From positions 1 to 44,758 of the IMG/VR virus record IMGVR_UViG_3300020183_000003: DNA of 44,758 nt; one strand, given 5' to 3'. The position numbers were made by a program, and so were the translations under genes. Shown here in pieces: positions 14,115 to 21,959 of the stretch. Each line of letters opens with the position of its first letter. Within the stretch, counting starts at the first letter, position 1. A model generated the notes under the pieces. That model saw only the letters and a program-made list of their open reading frames with translations. It was not told the origin of the DNA and did no database searches. This DNA comes from a virus.

Positions 14115-14196
14115 AAAAAAAAAGGCACTTAATTTTCGGTTACCCGACTTTTAAGTGCCTCTTTGCGGTGAGCCTTTGCCTCCGCATTTAGTTAGC
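14115..14196 (-). promoter_or_regulatory. Late leader RNA element, copy 1 (tail fibre)
   Basis: Reading leftward: GCTAAC (14196-14191), TAAAT, hairpin GCGG-A-GGC-AAAG-GCT-CA-CCGC, AAAGA, then a terminator hairpin GGCACTTAA...TTAAGTGCC (14159-14124) and nine T residues. It shares order and sequence with five other copies. Its terminator loop CGGGTAACCG is nearly that of copy 4 (CGGGAAACCG). Confidence 0.8.
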
Positions 14197-14321
14197 TTTA
14201 TTTTGACTATCAATAGTCTATACTAATAGAGTAAAAATTTCAATTTTTTAACTTAAAAATATCCATTTTTGGGTAGCGCGTTTAATCCATCCTTGAAAGA
14301 TCTTCTACCGATACTCATTGA

Positions 14322-14606
14322 TTAGTAAGAAGCATTTTGGCCCTGAGCAACAACAATTTTTATGTTCCCCTCCGCCGAGATAGCCATGATTTTGTTTGTA
14401 GGGGCCTCCTGTGGTGAATAACTGCCACCGGGTCTAATCTCAAACCCATCATTAGCACTTGCGTTCGAATCAAATTTGAAATATAGGGTCGAAGATCCTC
14501 TGTTTTGAATTAAAAGAGATGTCCTCTTTGGATCGTTATCCACAAGCATTACATTTTCAGAATCTCCCACAGTATATTCTTTTTGGTCATCAAATTTAGC
14601 TGACAT
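14322..14606 (-). CDS. Small virion-associated protein
   Basis: 94 aa, beta-rich (SLLIQNRGSSTLYFKFDSNAS, then FEIRPGGSYSP and IKIVVAQGQNASY). This pattern is common in short proteins near phage fibres and capsids that form small beta-sandwiches. It overlaps the M15 peptidase gene by 11 bp and uses the GGAG inside it. Precise role unknown. Confidence 0.7.
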   Translation of the reverse strand: MSAKFDDQKEYTVGDSENVMLVDNDPKRTSLLIQNRGSSTLYFKFDSNASANDGFEIRPGGSYSPQEAPTNKIMAISAEGNIKIVVAQGQNASY

Positions 14607-15066
14607 TTTTCATGTCTCCTTTCTTAGGTGAATAAAACGGTATTAAAAGTAATCCCTCTTTCAGAGTCCACTCGCAGGATAAGTGCGTCCAACCATTTGT
14701 ACCTTCTTCCATTGCTGTAACACCAAGAGGTTTGTAAACGGCCTCGTAATTTTTTTTCACATCATCTTGGAACTCCTTTGAAGAAACACCATCAATTTTA
14801 AGATCTTCGGCTAATCCAAGTTTGTGTCGACTAAAAAAAGACCCTTCTTTACAGTTTGGTGGCCGATAGCCTGAGTAGTTATATTTTGTGCCCCCAAAAA
14901 TCCAGTCATTGATTGTCACTTTTTTACCAAATCGATCCCTCACCCCTTGCGCAATAATGGGCAGCTTTGGGCTCAAAAACTTAACGGATGTGTACCCAAA
15001 GCTAGCATAAATTTCCTTTGGCACAAATTCTTCGAGTAAAAAACTAGGCGCTGATTCCAACTGCAT
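14596..15066 (-). CDS. M15-type peptidase (endolysin candidate)
   Basis: 156 aa. Zinc-ligand pattern of M15/VanY-like DD-peptidases: H81 and D88 in SRHKLGLAEDLKI and H128 in GWTHLSC, preceded by SGYRPPNC near residue 65. These enzymes cleave peptide bonds of peptidoglycan. Encoded between two fibre genes with the membrane-protein cluster downstream, so it is probably the lysis enzyme; a virion-bound murein hydrolase is the alternative. No signal peptide is visible, so release would need a holin. Confidence 0.8.
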   Translation of the reverse strand: MQLESAPSFLLEEFVPKEIYASFGYTSVKFLSPKLPIIAQGVRDRFGKKVTINDWIFGGTKYNYSGYRPPNCKEGSFFSRHKLGLAEDLKIDGVSSKEFQDDVKKNYEAVYKPLGVTAMEEGTNGWTHLSCEWTLKEGLLLIPFYSPKKGDMKNVS

Positions 15067-15110
15067 AAAATTCCTTTCTTAAGACCTTACTCTCATTATT
15101 TTTGTACTTT

Positions 15111-15827
15111 CTAAACATAAAACAGAATGACAAATCCGCGATTGAAAGACGTTGAGTCGTAGCTTGAATTGGCATACTCCCCCCCGGAAAGTCTTTCGAG
15201 ATAAACATGTGTTGAGTCCCAATATTCCGCGCCCCCAAGATTCGCTTTGTTTGCTGAATAGTAAAGTGGTGTGTAAACCATGTTATCATCACGGCGCACC
15301 ACTGCCTGTACCGCTCGTATGTTGACATGATTCAGTCCGTGCGGAAATGAAACGGTGGCCGTTGTGAACATGTTCCATTCACCAATCGGTTCAAATTTAA
15401 CTTTAAAGGGGAGATTTAAAAGGGATCGAACGGCTTCATAATCAGCAGCGCCGAGAAGTGAAAAAACATTTGCAGATGACGCCAATTCCTCAAAATTACC
15501 GACCCCAGCACTAGATCTTCCAAGTAGTTTGTATTGTTCACTTGCGTCGACAAACTTTGCTAGGGTAACAGAATTGTCTTGAAGTTGGTTTGTTGATATT
15601 GAATTATCGCCAAGCAGATAGTCTGTTGCGTCTTCAAGATATTTAAACCATTGTGAAGCCATTTTATGGAGCCAGTTAAAAATTTGCATAGAGGGTTTTT
15701 CTGGAATGCCCCCTAACTTTTCCCACCCACTGTTTTTTTTGCCAGTAGAAGGTTCGATGATTTGATCATCGCCAGTTGCTGTTTTTGCGAATTCGTATTT
15801 TGTTGTTGGTTTTATGGGTGCGGGCAT
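15111..15827 (-). CDS. Tail fibre / receptor-binding protein 2
   Basis: 238 aa. The N-terminus (MPAPIKPTTKYEFAKTATGDDQIIEP) is typical of short fibres attached to the baseplate. An aromatic helix (SMQIFNWLHKMASQWFKYLED) follows, then a shaft, then the ~95-residue tip shared with the long fibre (EWNMFTTATVSFPHGLNH to GFVILFYV). Located straight after the DUF2612 baseplate gene, so it is the proximal fibre. The tip duplication between 12449-14017 and this gene is visible at both DNA and protein level. Confidence 0.85.
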   Translation of the reverse strand: MPAPIKPTTKYEFAKTATGDDQIIEPSTGKKNSGWEKLGGIPEKPSMQIFNWLHKMASQWFKYLEDATDYLLGDNSISTNQLQDNSVTLAKFVDASEQYKLLGRSSAGVGNFEELASSANVFSLLGAADYEAVRSLLNLPFKVKFEPIGEWNMFTTATVSFPHGLNHVNIRAVQAVVRRDDNMVYTPLYYSANKANLGGAEYWDSTHVYLERLSGGEYANSSYDSTSFNRGFVILFYV

Positions 15828-15836
15828 GACTTTCTC

Positions 15837-16421
15837 CTAAATTATGTCGGCAAGATTGCCGCCTATTTCTAAATCTGAATAATCTCCAAACCCCATCCCG
15901 TTTGATTGTGGATCACTTTCAAATACAAAAGGTGTGGAATTGGTTATTGAAAGAAGTGGAAACGCGACCCCTGCTGGCTTCGCTGATTTGATCGCTTTTC
16001 TTATTTCAGAAACAGAACCAATAGGATCAGCGTTAATGGCAATCATTTGAAGTTCGGCTGGATATACTTCTCCATACTGAACCGAGTCACATCCGGTTAA
16101 GATTTTGAAAATTTGGATAACATCTTCCTGCGTGCCTTCTGATATGTGCTCAGATATTTTTGATCCAAGCTTAATTCGATATGTCGAATCCTCCACACCG
16201 TTTCTTTTTAAGTTTAAAATTGTTCCGAGATTGTCGAGTTGAATGCCCTCAGAATTAACCAAATTTCTGTTGCTGAGCATCGGAAATAGAATGTTTTCAA
16301 TTTCTTGAATTTTGGAAGCGTAAACGTTTAAAATTCCCGAGATATTTTTTTTGTCTCGATATTGTGTGATGAGCCGATTAAACGCATCTGTTGCGTGTGT
16401 GTTTATTTGAGTTATGCTCAT
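15837..16421 (-). CDS. Baseplate protein, DUF2612-like
   Basis: 194 aa. Contains the family's helical N-terminus and the core EGIQLDNLGTILNLKRNGVEDSTYRIKL, where the GvQLDxiGxIxxxxR pattern is diagnostic. It overlaps the baseplate J gene by 4 bp (ATGA). In related phages this protein connects the J-like wedge to the fibres, the role P2 gpI plays. Confidence 0.85.
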   Translation of the reverse strand: MSITQINTHATDAFNRLITQYRDKKNISGILNVYASKIQEIENILFPMLSNRNLVNSEGIQLDNLGTILNLKRNGVEDSTYRIKLGSKISEHISEGTQEDVIQIFKILTGCDSVQYGEVYPAELQMIAINADPIGSVSEIRKAIKSAKPAGVAFPLLSITNSTPFVFESDPQSNGMGFGDYSDLEIGGNLADII

Positions 16422-17902
16422 GTGCTACTCACGGTGATTCTGGAGCTATCAAAAACCGCTATTTCTGTAACAGAAACGGGAATGTTGTCAGATTCTGTTG
16501 GTGATGCTGAAGTCCCGATCAAAATTTCAAGGCCAATGACGCCAGGAACAGTGTTTACGGGGGTGTAAAGCCGATTAACAATTACATCTTGTCCAATTTT
16601 AAAGCCCTGTACAAAATCAATGATGGCATCTTTTATTTGTTGATCGCCGTTTTCTGGATAGATTTCCCCCTCGTTTTCATCAGAATTGGCTACAACATTT
16701 ACCACCATGTAAATGTTCAGAGAATTTGGCCTTGAAAACTTTATGGTTTGCGTAAGACCTTGAGAATCCACCACATCCTGTGAAATATCGCCATAGGCCT
16801 CTATTCCGGCTGGTTTTGAATCCCAAATGGCCTTTGCGATGTTCGCGCTTGAGCCACCAAGGACGTATGCCTGAAACGATTTTGCGGGCCTGTCGTCTTC
16901 GTCTGGCTCATCGCCTACATTCTCAATCAGGATTGCTTGAATCACGTCCGTTACGGCTAAAATTTTGTTTTTTATGCCTTCTAAGGTTGCCGTACCGGCA
17001 CGCTGTAGTAAGTTCAATCGTCTCAATTTTAATGCGGAATCGGTTTCAACATCCCGCCCAACAGCAGCATCCAATAAGTTGGTTACCGACTCCACACCTG
17101 AGGTCGGGGTTTTGATCACTGTTAGTGATGCAGCATTCGCAACGGTTGAACCTGAGAGAGTGCAAAGAAGTGGGATGTCCACAAAAGAGGAGTAGCCTTT
17201 AGTAGTCTCTGTTACAGTCACGCTAACGGCTCCGCTGTTACTAAGCGAATTACTCGTTACGCTTAAAAGCGGCTGATCAATTTCCCCTGCACCCCCTGCA
17301 AAAGTAACAACAAAACCGCTTGAAAAAGATCCGGTTACCGTCACATCTCCAAGTCCACTTATTGCTCTAAGTGCTGTTTGAAGGGCGGCGGCATTCGCTG
17401 TATGGCTGATAGCCGAGGTTTCAATTTCATCGTATCTCAATTTAAAAGATCCGGAAGATGGTGTAGCGCTGAAGCTTATAGTCTGTACTTCGTTGATACC
17501 GGCATGAATCGTTTTATCTTCTGAGGACTCAAATATGGCTGTTTCATTTCCAGCGACCGCAGCTTGAAAACCTGCTGGTACAATCGTATTCAGATCGCCG
17601 AATACTCGTGCAGTCACACTTGATTTTGTTGCTGGTAGCCTTACCACGCCGGTAATAGACACAACGTTATCCAATGAGGTATCTGAAGCTGTGTTCGGAT
17701 ACTGAGAGTTATAAACAGATTGGGCGAGTTCCCATAGCAGACTTAAACGTTCGTCCATAATGGCCTTAATTTGGCCAAGTGGAGACGTTTCGCTAAGGTT
17801 GATGCCGTCCCCAAGGGAAGCACGCAACTCAGAATCTGTTTCTGCGCTGATATCTGTTAAACGTTTTAAGTTAAAACCAGTTTCTGTAACTCCGTAGCCC
17901 AT
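16418..17902 (-). CDS. Baseplate J-like wedge protein
   Basis: 494 aa, Baseplate_J family. N-terminus MGYGVTETGFNLKRLTDI, conserved SPLGQIKAIMDERLSLLWELAQ, and a C-terminal domain with FKIGQDVIVNRLYTPVNTVPGV. Around residues 150-235 lies an inserted beta-domain (SGSFKLRYDEIETSAISHTANAA..LQTAL...VTVTGSF). This type of Ig-like/sugar-binding insertion is common in phage structural proteins. Its ribosome site GAGGA lies directly behind leader element copy 2. Confidence 0.92.
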   Translation of the reverse strand: MGYGVTETGFNLKRLTDISAETDSELRASLGDGINLSETSPLGQIKAIMDERLSLLWELAQSVYNSQYPNTASDTSLDNVVSITGVVRLPATKSSVTARVFGDLNTIVPAGFQAAVAGNETAIFESSEDKTIHAGINEVQTISFSATPSSGSFKLRYDEIETSAISHTANAAALQTALRAISGLGDVTVTGSFSSGFVVTFAGGAGEIDQPLLSVTSNSLSNSGAVSVTVTETTKGYSSFVDIPLLCTLSGSTVANAASLTVIKTPTSGVESVTNLLDAAVGRDVETDSALKLRRLNLLQRAGTATLEGIKNKILAVTDVIQAILIENVGDEPDEDDRPAKSFQAYVLGGSSANIAKAIWDSKPAGIEAYGDISQDVVDSQGLTQTIKFSRPNSLNIYMVVNVVANSDENEGEIYPENGDQQIKDAIIDFVQGFKIGQDVIVNRLYTPVNTVPGVIGLEILIGTSASPTESDNIPVSVTEIAVFDSSRITVSST

Positions 17903-17919
17903 TTAATCCTCGTTTAGGC

Positions 17920-17991
17920 AAAAAAAAAGCGAGCCATTCTTTTTAGAACGACTCGCCTCTGTTGTTGGTTTTTTTGCCAGTGTCAGTCAGC
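17920..17991 (-). promoter_or_regulatory. Late leader RNA element, copy 2 (baseplate J)
   Basis: GCTGAC (17991-17986), a degenerate small hairpin TGG...CCA, then CAGAGGCG and a terminator GCGAG...CTCGC with nine T residues. A TAAAAT box is at 17999-18004 and TATAAT further upstream. It is the most diverged copy, but keeps order, spacing and the position just before the ribosome site. Confidence 0.7.
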
Positions 17992-18104
17992 GACAAATAT
18001 TTTAGCCAAATTATAACACATGACAAATTCCTACCAAAACATCTACTATGAATTCACCGAAAAAGAACCTCGCTCTTATTGAGCGCTATCAAGAGGGTAA
18101 TGTA

Positions 18105-19091
18105 ATGGCCACAGCAGAACAATTAAAATCGTTGATTCGATCCCACTTTGGAGATGATCCAGAGAGGTTTTTCACTCTTGCTCTTCAGGTGGCCGCGCAT
18201 GAAGCACAACAAGGGCATGGTGCATTGGCCCATGATATACGCGACATTATTGACAAGGCTAGAAGAGAAAAAAGCCCAAAGTTACTTAAATTTCCTAAGG
18301 AATTGCAAGGACTAGTTCTTCTAGAGAAGCCCGAAATTCCAAAAGCCTCTCTTGTTGCTCCAACGGGTCTCATAGGCCGGATTGAAAGGATCATCTATGA
18401 GCATCGACAAGGGGGTAAGTTAAAAAGTCATGGTCTTTCTCCGAGACGAAAGATTTTATTGGTTGGGCCTCCAGGAACTGGCAAAACGATGACTACAAGG
18501 GTTTTGGGACACGAACTGGGTTTGAATTTTTATACGGTTCAGGTAGATAAGCTAGTCACAAAGTTTATGGGTGAAACAAGCGCAAAACTACGGCAGATAT
18601 TTGACTTAATTCAGGAGGAGCCTGGAATTTATTTTTTTGATGAATTTGATGCTATTGGTGGCGAAAGAACTCTCGAAAATGATATTGGGGAAATGCGAAG
18701 AGTCTTAAATTCATTTCTTCAATTTATTGAGCAGGATTCATCAGACAGCATCATTGTTGCCGCAACCAATAGCCCGAAACTCTTAGATCGAGCACTTTTT
18801 CGTCGTTTTGATGATTTATTGTATTACGAGTTGCCACAAGAAATGGATAGAAGGCGACTGATGGAAAATCTGCTGGCAGCGTTTCTTCCAAACAGGTTTG
18901 TCTGGAAAGATGTTCTTGCTAAAAGCGAGGGCCTTAGCCACGCTGAAATTGACAACGCTTGTAGAGATGCAATTAAAGAAACTGTTCTTGCAGATAAGAA
19001 GGAAATTAATACTCAAGTAATCTTGAAAATGTTGGATGAGCGACAGAGCATACATCGCGAGCTGAATTTGAGTTTGAAGAAGTTGTTCTAA
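18105..19091 (+). CDS. AAA+ ATPase (accessory, moron-like)
   Basis: 328 aa from ATG 18105, chosen for the GAGGG 8 nt upstream; an ATG at 18048 is also in frame. An N-terminal helical domain (MATAEQLKSLIRSHFGDDPERF) is followed by a classic AAA+ module: Walker A LVGPPGTGKT (about 119-128), pore-type FMGET, Walker B IYFFDEFDAI, sensor VAATNSPKLLDRALFRRFD with the arginine finger. Such ATPases are often paired with a subtilase; no protease is present here. It is the only gene on the plus strand among baseplate genes and separates gp25 from J. A TATAAC box precedes it. The role could be host takeover or defence against rival phages (inference). Confidence 0.85.
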   Translation: MATAEQLKSLIRSHFGDDPERFFTLALQVAAHEAQQGHGALAHDIRDIIDKARREKSPKLLKFPKELQGLVLLEKPEIPKASLVAPTGLIGRIERIIYEHRQGGKLKSHGLSPRRKILLVGPPGTGKTMTTRVLGHELGLNFYTVQVDKLVTKFMGETSAKLRQIFDLIQEEPGIYFFDEFDAIGGERTLENDIGEMRRVLNSFLQFIEQDSSDSIIVAATNSPKLLDRALFRRFDDLLYYELPQEMDRRRLMENLLAAFLPNRFVWKDVLAKSEGLSHAEIDNACRDAIKETVLADKKEINTQVILKMLDERQSIHRELNLSLKKLF

Positions 19092-19100
19092 AATTTCCGG

Positions 19101-19344
19101 ATATATCGTATGTTTGCGCAAAAGTCTGCGCGTTGAAACTTGACGCATCGAATAGGTTTCCACTAGAGCGTCTATGTTTCAAATTTTTGGAAATGGGGCA
19201 CAACATATATTGTAGGCTTGTGCAAAAGTTTGAGCGTTGAAACTTGACACGTCGAATAGGCTTAGTTTAGGATTACCGAGGTGTGTACTATCATAAGCTA
19301 CAATATTAGTCGATATTTCGAATAGTGTTAGTTTAGGATTACCG
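19101..19344. repeat. Imperfect tandem repeats after the ATPase gene
   Basis: A 56-bp unit at 19101-19156 recurs at 19205-19260 with 8 mismatches. It contains GCGTTGAAACTTGAC and TCGAATAGG. The latter part, TCGAATAGG.TTAGTTTAGG through ATTACCG, recurs at 19252-19278 and 19318-19344. No reading frame. The TTGACG/TTGACA inside each unit resembles a rightward -35 box, so the units may be duplicated small-RNA promoters. Confidence 0.75.
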
Positions 19345-19354
19345 CACTCAGTGT

Positions 19355-19387
19355 TCTCCGCCCAACGGAAGACGGAGATTTTAGTTT
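19355..19387 (+). terminator. Rightward terminator after the repeat region
   Basis: TCTCCG (19355-19360) and CGGAGA (19373-19378) form a 6-bp stem followed by TTTTAGTTT. It would end the ATPase transcript or a rightward small RNA. Confidence 0.55.
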
Positions 19388-19429
19388 AAAAAGTCTTGGC
19401 AGAGTTAGTACCTTCCAGCCAAGACTTTT
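19388..19429. terminator. Strong 12-bp hairpin, bidirectional terminator
   Basis: AAAAGTCTTGGC and GCCAAGACTTTT pair perfectly around an 18-nt loop. On the minus strand the stem ends in TTTTT; on the plus strand in TTTTG. It lies at the convergence of the ATPase cassette and the late strand, and its sequence is also the 3' end of the small peptide gene. Confidence 0.7.
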
Positions 19430-19485
19430 GTTATAGCGAGGACAAGCTCTAAAAAGAGTATTATCATCTTAATAACTTTAGCCAT
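19405..19485 (-). CDS. Hydrophobic 26-aa peptide, type I toxin candidate
   Basis: ATG 19485 (or 19491, two codons longer) encodes a lysine start (MAKVIK), a membrane-length hydrophobic run (MIILFLELVLAI) and a basic end (AGRY). Length and layout resemble TisB/DinQ/Zor-type inner-membrane toxins. The AGGTAGG ribosome site can pair with CACCTGCCTACAAA upstream, hiding the start as in type I toxin mRNAs. It has its own extended -10 promoter and its own terminator. No antisense antitoxin is identified; the repeat region just downstream is the candidate place. Confidence 0.6.
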   Translation of the reverse strand: MAKVIKMIILFLELVLAITKVLAGRY

Positions 19486-19575
19486 TTGCATCACCTACCT
19501 CTACAAAATAAATAATTTGTAGGCAGGTGGCTCAATGAGCCAATCCGTTGTGGCCTCTTTTCGGAGGTTGCTTCG

Positions 19576-19584
19576 ATTATAGCA
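19576..19584 (-). promoter_or_regulatory. Extended -10 promoter of the toxin-like mRNA
   Basis: TGCTATAAT on the minus strand is a perfect extended -10; no clear -35 is needed or seen. The transcript would start near 19569, within ~20 bp of the gp25 stop, and run to the hairpin at 19388-19429: about 180 nt with a ~80-nt structured leader. Confidence 0.6.
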
Positions 19585-19590
19585 GGCCGT

Positions 19591-19947
19591 TTACGAAAGC
19601 TGAACCACTAAAGCGTCTATGTTTCCGCTTTGGGTTGTAACACCAAAATTGATAGTCATCCTTCGATTTAGGTTATCGTAGGAAAAATCAAACTTTGTAA
19701 TGTTCAAAACACCCGGCGTTTCTGTGATTGTTTTCTTGAAAATCGCTGAAATGGTATCCCGCGATACGTTTTTCTGCATGATCGTCTGAAAATAAGGGAC
19801 TCCTTTGCTTTGATCCAGAAACCATTCTCCATAAAAAAGTTGCAATCTTTGCTTTAAGAGCTGCCGTATTTCTTCCACACCAGTAACCATGCTGACAACA
19901 TTGTTGGTGAGATCTATGTCGTGATCGTCGTTTAGTTTTATGTCCAT
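19591..19947 (-). CDS. gp25/W-like baseplate wedge protein
   Basis: 118 aa with the GPW_gp25 hallmarks: MDIKLNDDHDIDL start, EEIRQLLKQRLQLFYGEWFLD core, then a C-terminal beta region. These proteins sit at the sheath-baseplate junction and are sheath-like initiators of contraction. It is normally followed directly by baseplate J; here ~1.7 kb of accessory DNA intervenes. Confidence 0.92.
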   Translation of the reverse strand: MDIKLNDDHDIDLTNNVVSMVTGVEEIRQLLKQRLQLFYGEWFLDQSKGVPYFQTIMQKNVSRDTISAIFKKTITETPGVLNITKFDFSYDNLNRRMTINFGVTTQSGNIDALVVQLS

Positions 19948-20144
19948 TATGCAATGCTTCCTGGTCCCGCCGGGGTTGTGATTGTCGCATTGTTTTTTAT
20001 GTGATCAATGATTGCACCCGCACTTGCTCCAGCTAATGCGCGAACATGCTCTGAAGTCATTGGGCTATTGGTAGGCAATGTCGCAATCACGGCCTGCATT
20101 GCGTCTGCCATGTCTGCTGCCAACTGGGATGCGTTCATTGTCAT
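19947..20144 (-). CDS. Small conserved baseplate-region protein
   Basis: 65 aa (MTMNASQLAADMADAMQAV...). Helical N-terminus and a small-residue C-terminus. Short Ala-rich proteins of this kind often sit between spike and gp25 genes in phages of this class. Its stop/start overlaps both neighbours. Function unknown. Confidence 0.7.
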   Translation of the reverse strand: MTMNASQLAADMADAMQAVIATLPTNSPMTSEHVRALAGASAGAIIDHIKNNATITTPAGPGSIA

Positions 20145-20782
20145 AGTTTCATTCCTCCTATTTTGTTTGCTATTACTGAAAATGATGCCGCGTTTATTGG
20201 CGGTTGCGGTCCAATTTGAGTGTTTGTGATGATATTGGCACAGGCAGTGGCGAGCTCTTGTAGGATGGATAAAACCTCGTTTGAACCATTTCCAATTGCA
20301 AACTTGCCATCCTGCGATAACTTTATAAAGGCACTACCATGTTGGATAAGCGCATGTTGGGTATCTACGGGCATGCCTTTACCAACAGGCTTGATGGACG
20401 GGTAGGCAATAGCATCGCTTAAATTAAACTTGCGAGGATCTTTTGGGTTTACTACCCCGCCCTGAACCTTCCAGATATCCAAAGAACGCTCACTGACTAT
20501 TAAGTTGACGGTATCGCCCTTTTTTAGGGGAAAGCTAAAAATGAAGCTGTCTGTTTGATAAAAACCGACCGGAACATCAGTCAGTAAAGCATGATCTAGC
20601 TCGGTTCCATCCAGGAGTGTTTTTTTGAGAGCGGGCTTCACTGTGCATGTTTTTTTTTCTGCGTTATAGGACTCAACAATGCCAGGAATTGAGGTGTGGA
20701 TATCCAAAAGCTTTCTTTCGACCATAGTCGAAATAACCTGATCGAGTGTTGGTGTGTCAGGCAAATTCTTAGGATTGCTCAT
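20141..20782 (-). CDS. Baseplate spike protein, Gp138-N-like
   Basis: 213 aa from ATG 20782, which overlaps the hub stop (ATGA) behind GGGGGAGG. Residues ~30-130 form the Gp138 N-terminal OB-like domain (PGIVESYNAEKKTCTVKPAL, then VPVGFYQTDSFIFSFPLKKGD). The end is glycine/aliphatic-rich and probably trimerises as the membrane-piercing tip. It is placed between hub and gp25 as in P2/Pam3-type baseplates. Confidence 0.88.
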   Translation of the reverse strand: MSNPKNLPDTPTLDQVISTMVERKLLDIHTSIPGIVESYNAEKKTCTVKPALKKTLLDGTELDHALLTDVPVGFYQTDSFIFSFPLKKGDTVNLIVSERSLDIWKVQGGVVNPKDPRKFNLSDAIAYPSIKPVGKGMPVDTQHALIQHGSAFIKLSQDGKFAIGNGSNEVLSILQELATACANIITNTQIGPQPPINAASFSVIANKIGGMKL

Positions 20783-21639
20783 GTCAAAATAGCCTCCCCC
20801 TTTATTGTCCAACTACCCTCTTGTGTATCTCCGGTGTAGCTGCATTTTTTCACAAGATAAAAGGATTTTTTCTTTGGGATAAATGGACTCTCAATTTTAA
20901 CGGTTTTTGTTGGCTCAATTTTGGGGTTAATAAAGCACTCAAAAGTAACTGTATTTGGGCTGTTTTCATCCTGTGTTTTTTTATTTTTGCCTACCTCTAC
21001 CGATATAAGCCCAGTTTCAGCGGATAAGACTTCCTTCATCTTTTTATCTATTTGATTTGGGCTTGAAAGAACAATTTTGTCGTTTTGGATACTCCAAAGC
21101 AAACCTTCTTTGTGGACGATTGCATCCAGAAAGTGCTTAATGTGACCGGATAGGGTTACGCCATGCTGGTATTTTGAATTGCTTACTTTTGAAAAAATAG
21201 CATCATCTAACTTTCCACTCTTAAGCTGTTTGAAAAGGTATTTCAAAACATCAACTGTGGAAGTTCCGGCCGCGAAGCTTTGCGAAACCTGGGTGTCTGT
21301 GATCGCCTCTTGACCCTCCCCACACGAGATTTTCGTGATGATTTCAGTACCACTTTTTGAACTACTTACGAAGTTAATGTCGCCCACAAATATTTGGCCC
21401 AATACTTCTTCTTCTGTAACAGGAGCATAGCCAACCTCAAGAGATACCCCTGTTGCTTTTAGGAGCTTGTCTCTTGTTTTTTCGCTTAAGTTGTAGATGC
21501 TGATTACGGCCGAGTTTACGGTGCTATCATCTGTTTTTTCGATTCTAAATCCGATGCGGTTTTCTGAAATTATCAGTGGAGCGCTTCCATTTTTAAATAA
21601 AAAAACGGCGGATGCTTTTCGCAAAAAAAGCTTGCTCAT
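20779..21639 (-). CDS. Baseplate hub protein (gpD/gp44-like)
   Basis: 286 aa. MSKLFLRKASAVFLFKNG start, then VISIYNLSEKTRDKLLKATGVSLEVGY, where the 'IYNLS' pattern is typical of phage hub proteins of this class, and VLGQIFVGDI. The C-terminus contains a second beta-domain ending GSWTIKGEAIL. It forms the trimeric hub at the tube end that holds the spike. Coupled to the neighbouring genes by ATGA overlaps. Confidence 0.85.
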   Translation of the reverse strand: MSKLFLRKASAVFLFKNGSAPLIISENRIGFRIEKTDDSTVNSAVISIYNLSEKTRDKLLKATGVSLEVGYAPVTEEEVLGQIFVGDINFVSSSKSGTEIITKISCGEGQEAITDTQVSQSFAAGTSTVDVLKYLFKQLKSGKLDDAIFSKVSNSKYQHGVTLSGHIKHFLDAIVHKEGLLWSIQNDKIVLSSPNQIDKKMKEVLSAETGLISVEVGKNKKTQDENSPNTVTFECFINPKIEPTKTVKIESPFIPKKKSFYLVKKCSYTGDTQEGSWTIKGEAILT

Positions 21640-21959
21640 AAAGTGCTTTCCTCGTAAAGGAGTACAACTCTATCGCCAAAGTCTGTGTCGTCAGGGTCTT
21701 TATCTTTTCCTTGTGTGTCGTGAACGAGGAATGTCCCTTTTGGCAAATTTAGGTGTGGATATTGAAAGCTTAGATGCACGTTTGTTTGCAACAAAAGCCC
21801 GGAAAGAATAGGTTTACGGTCTAAATTCAAAATATTCATAACCCACAAGCTAAGGCGTTTATTGAATAAAAATTGCAACACATAAAATTGATTGTCGAGT
21901 GAAACGGTCTCCTCAAATGATCGAAGCCTTCTGTTAATTGGAATTTGAATAATGCTCAT
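21636..21959 (-). CDS. Baseplate plug protein, Pam3 gp18-like
   Basis: 107 aa: MSIIQIPINRRLRSFEETVSLD, then FNKRLSLWVMNILN and a conserved end GDRVVLLYEE. The pattern RlsLWxxxIxxxdxxpIlsG and GDRVxLxY matches the small plug family described from the cyanophage Pam3 baseplate (DUF6983). It probably closes the central channel beside the hub. Confidence 0.8.
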   Translation of the reverse strand: MSIIQIPINRRLRSFEETVSLDNQFYVLQFLFNKRLSLWVMNILNLDRKPILSGLLLQTNVHLSFQYPHLNLPKGTFLVHDTQGKDKDPDDTDFGDRVVLLYEESTL

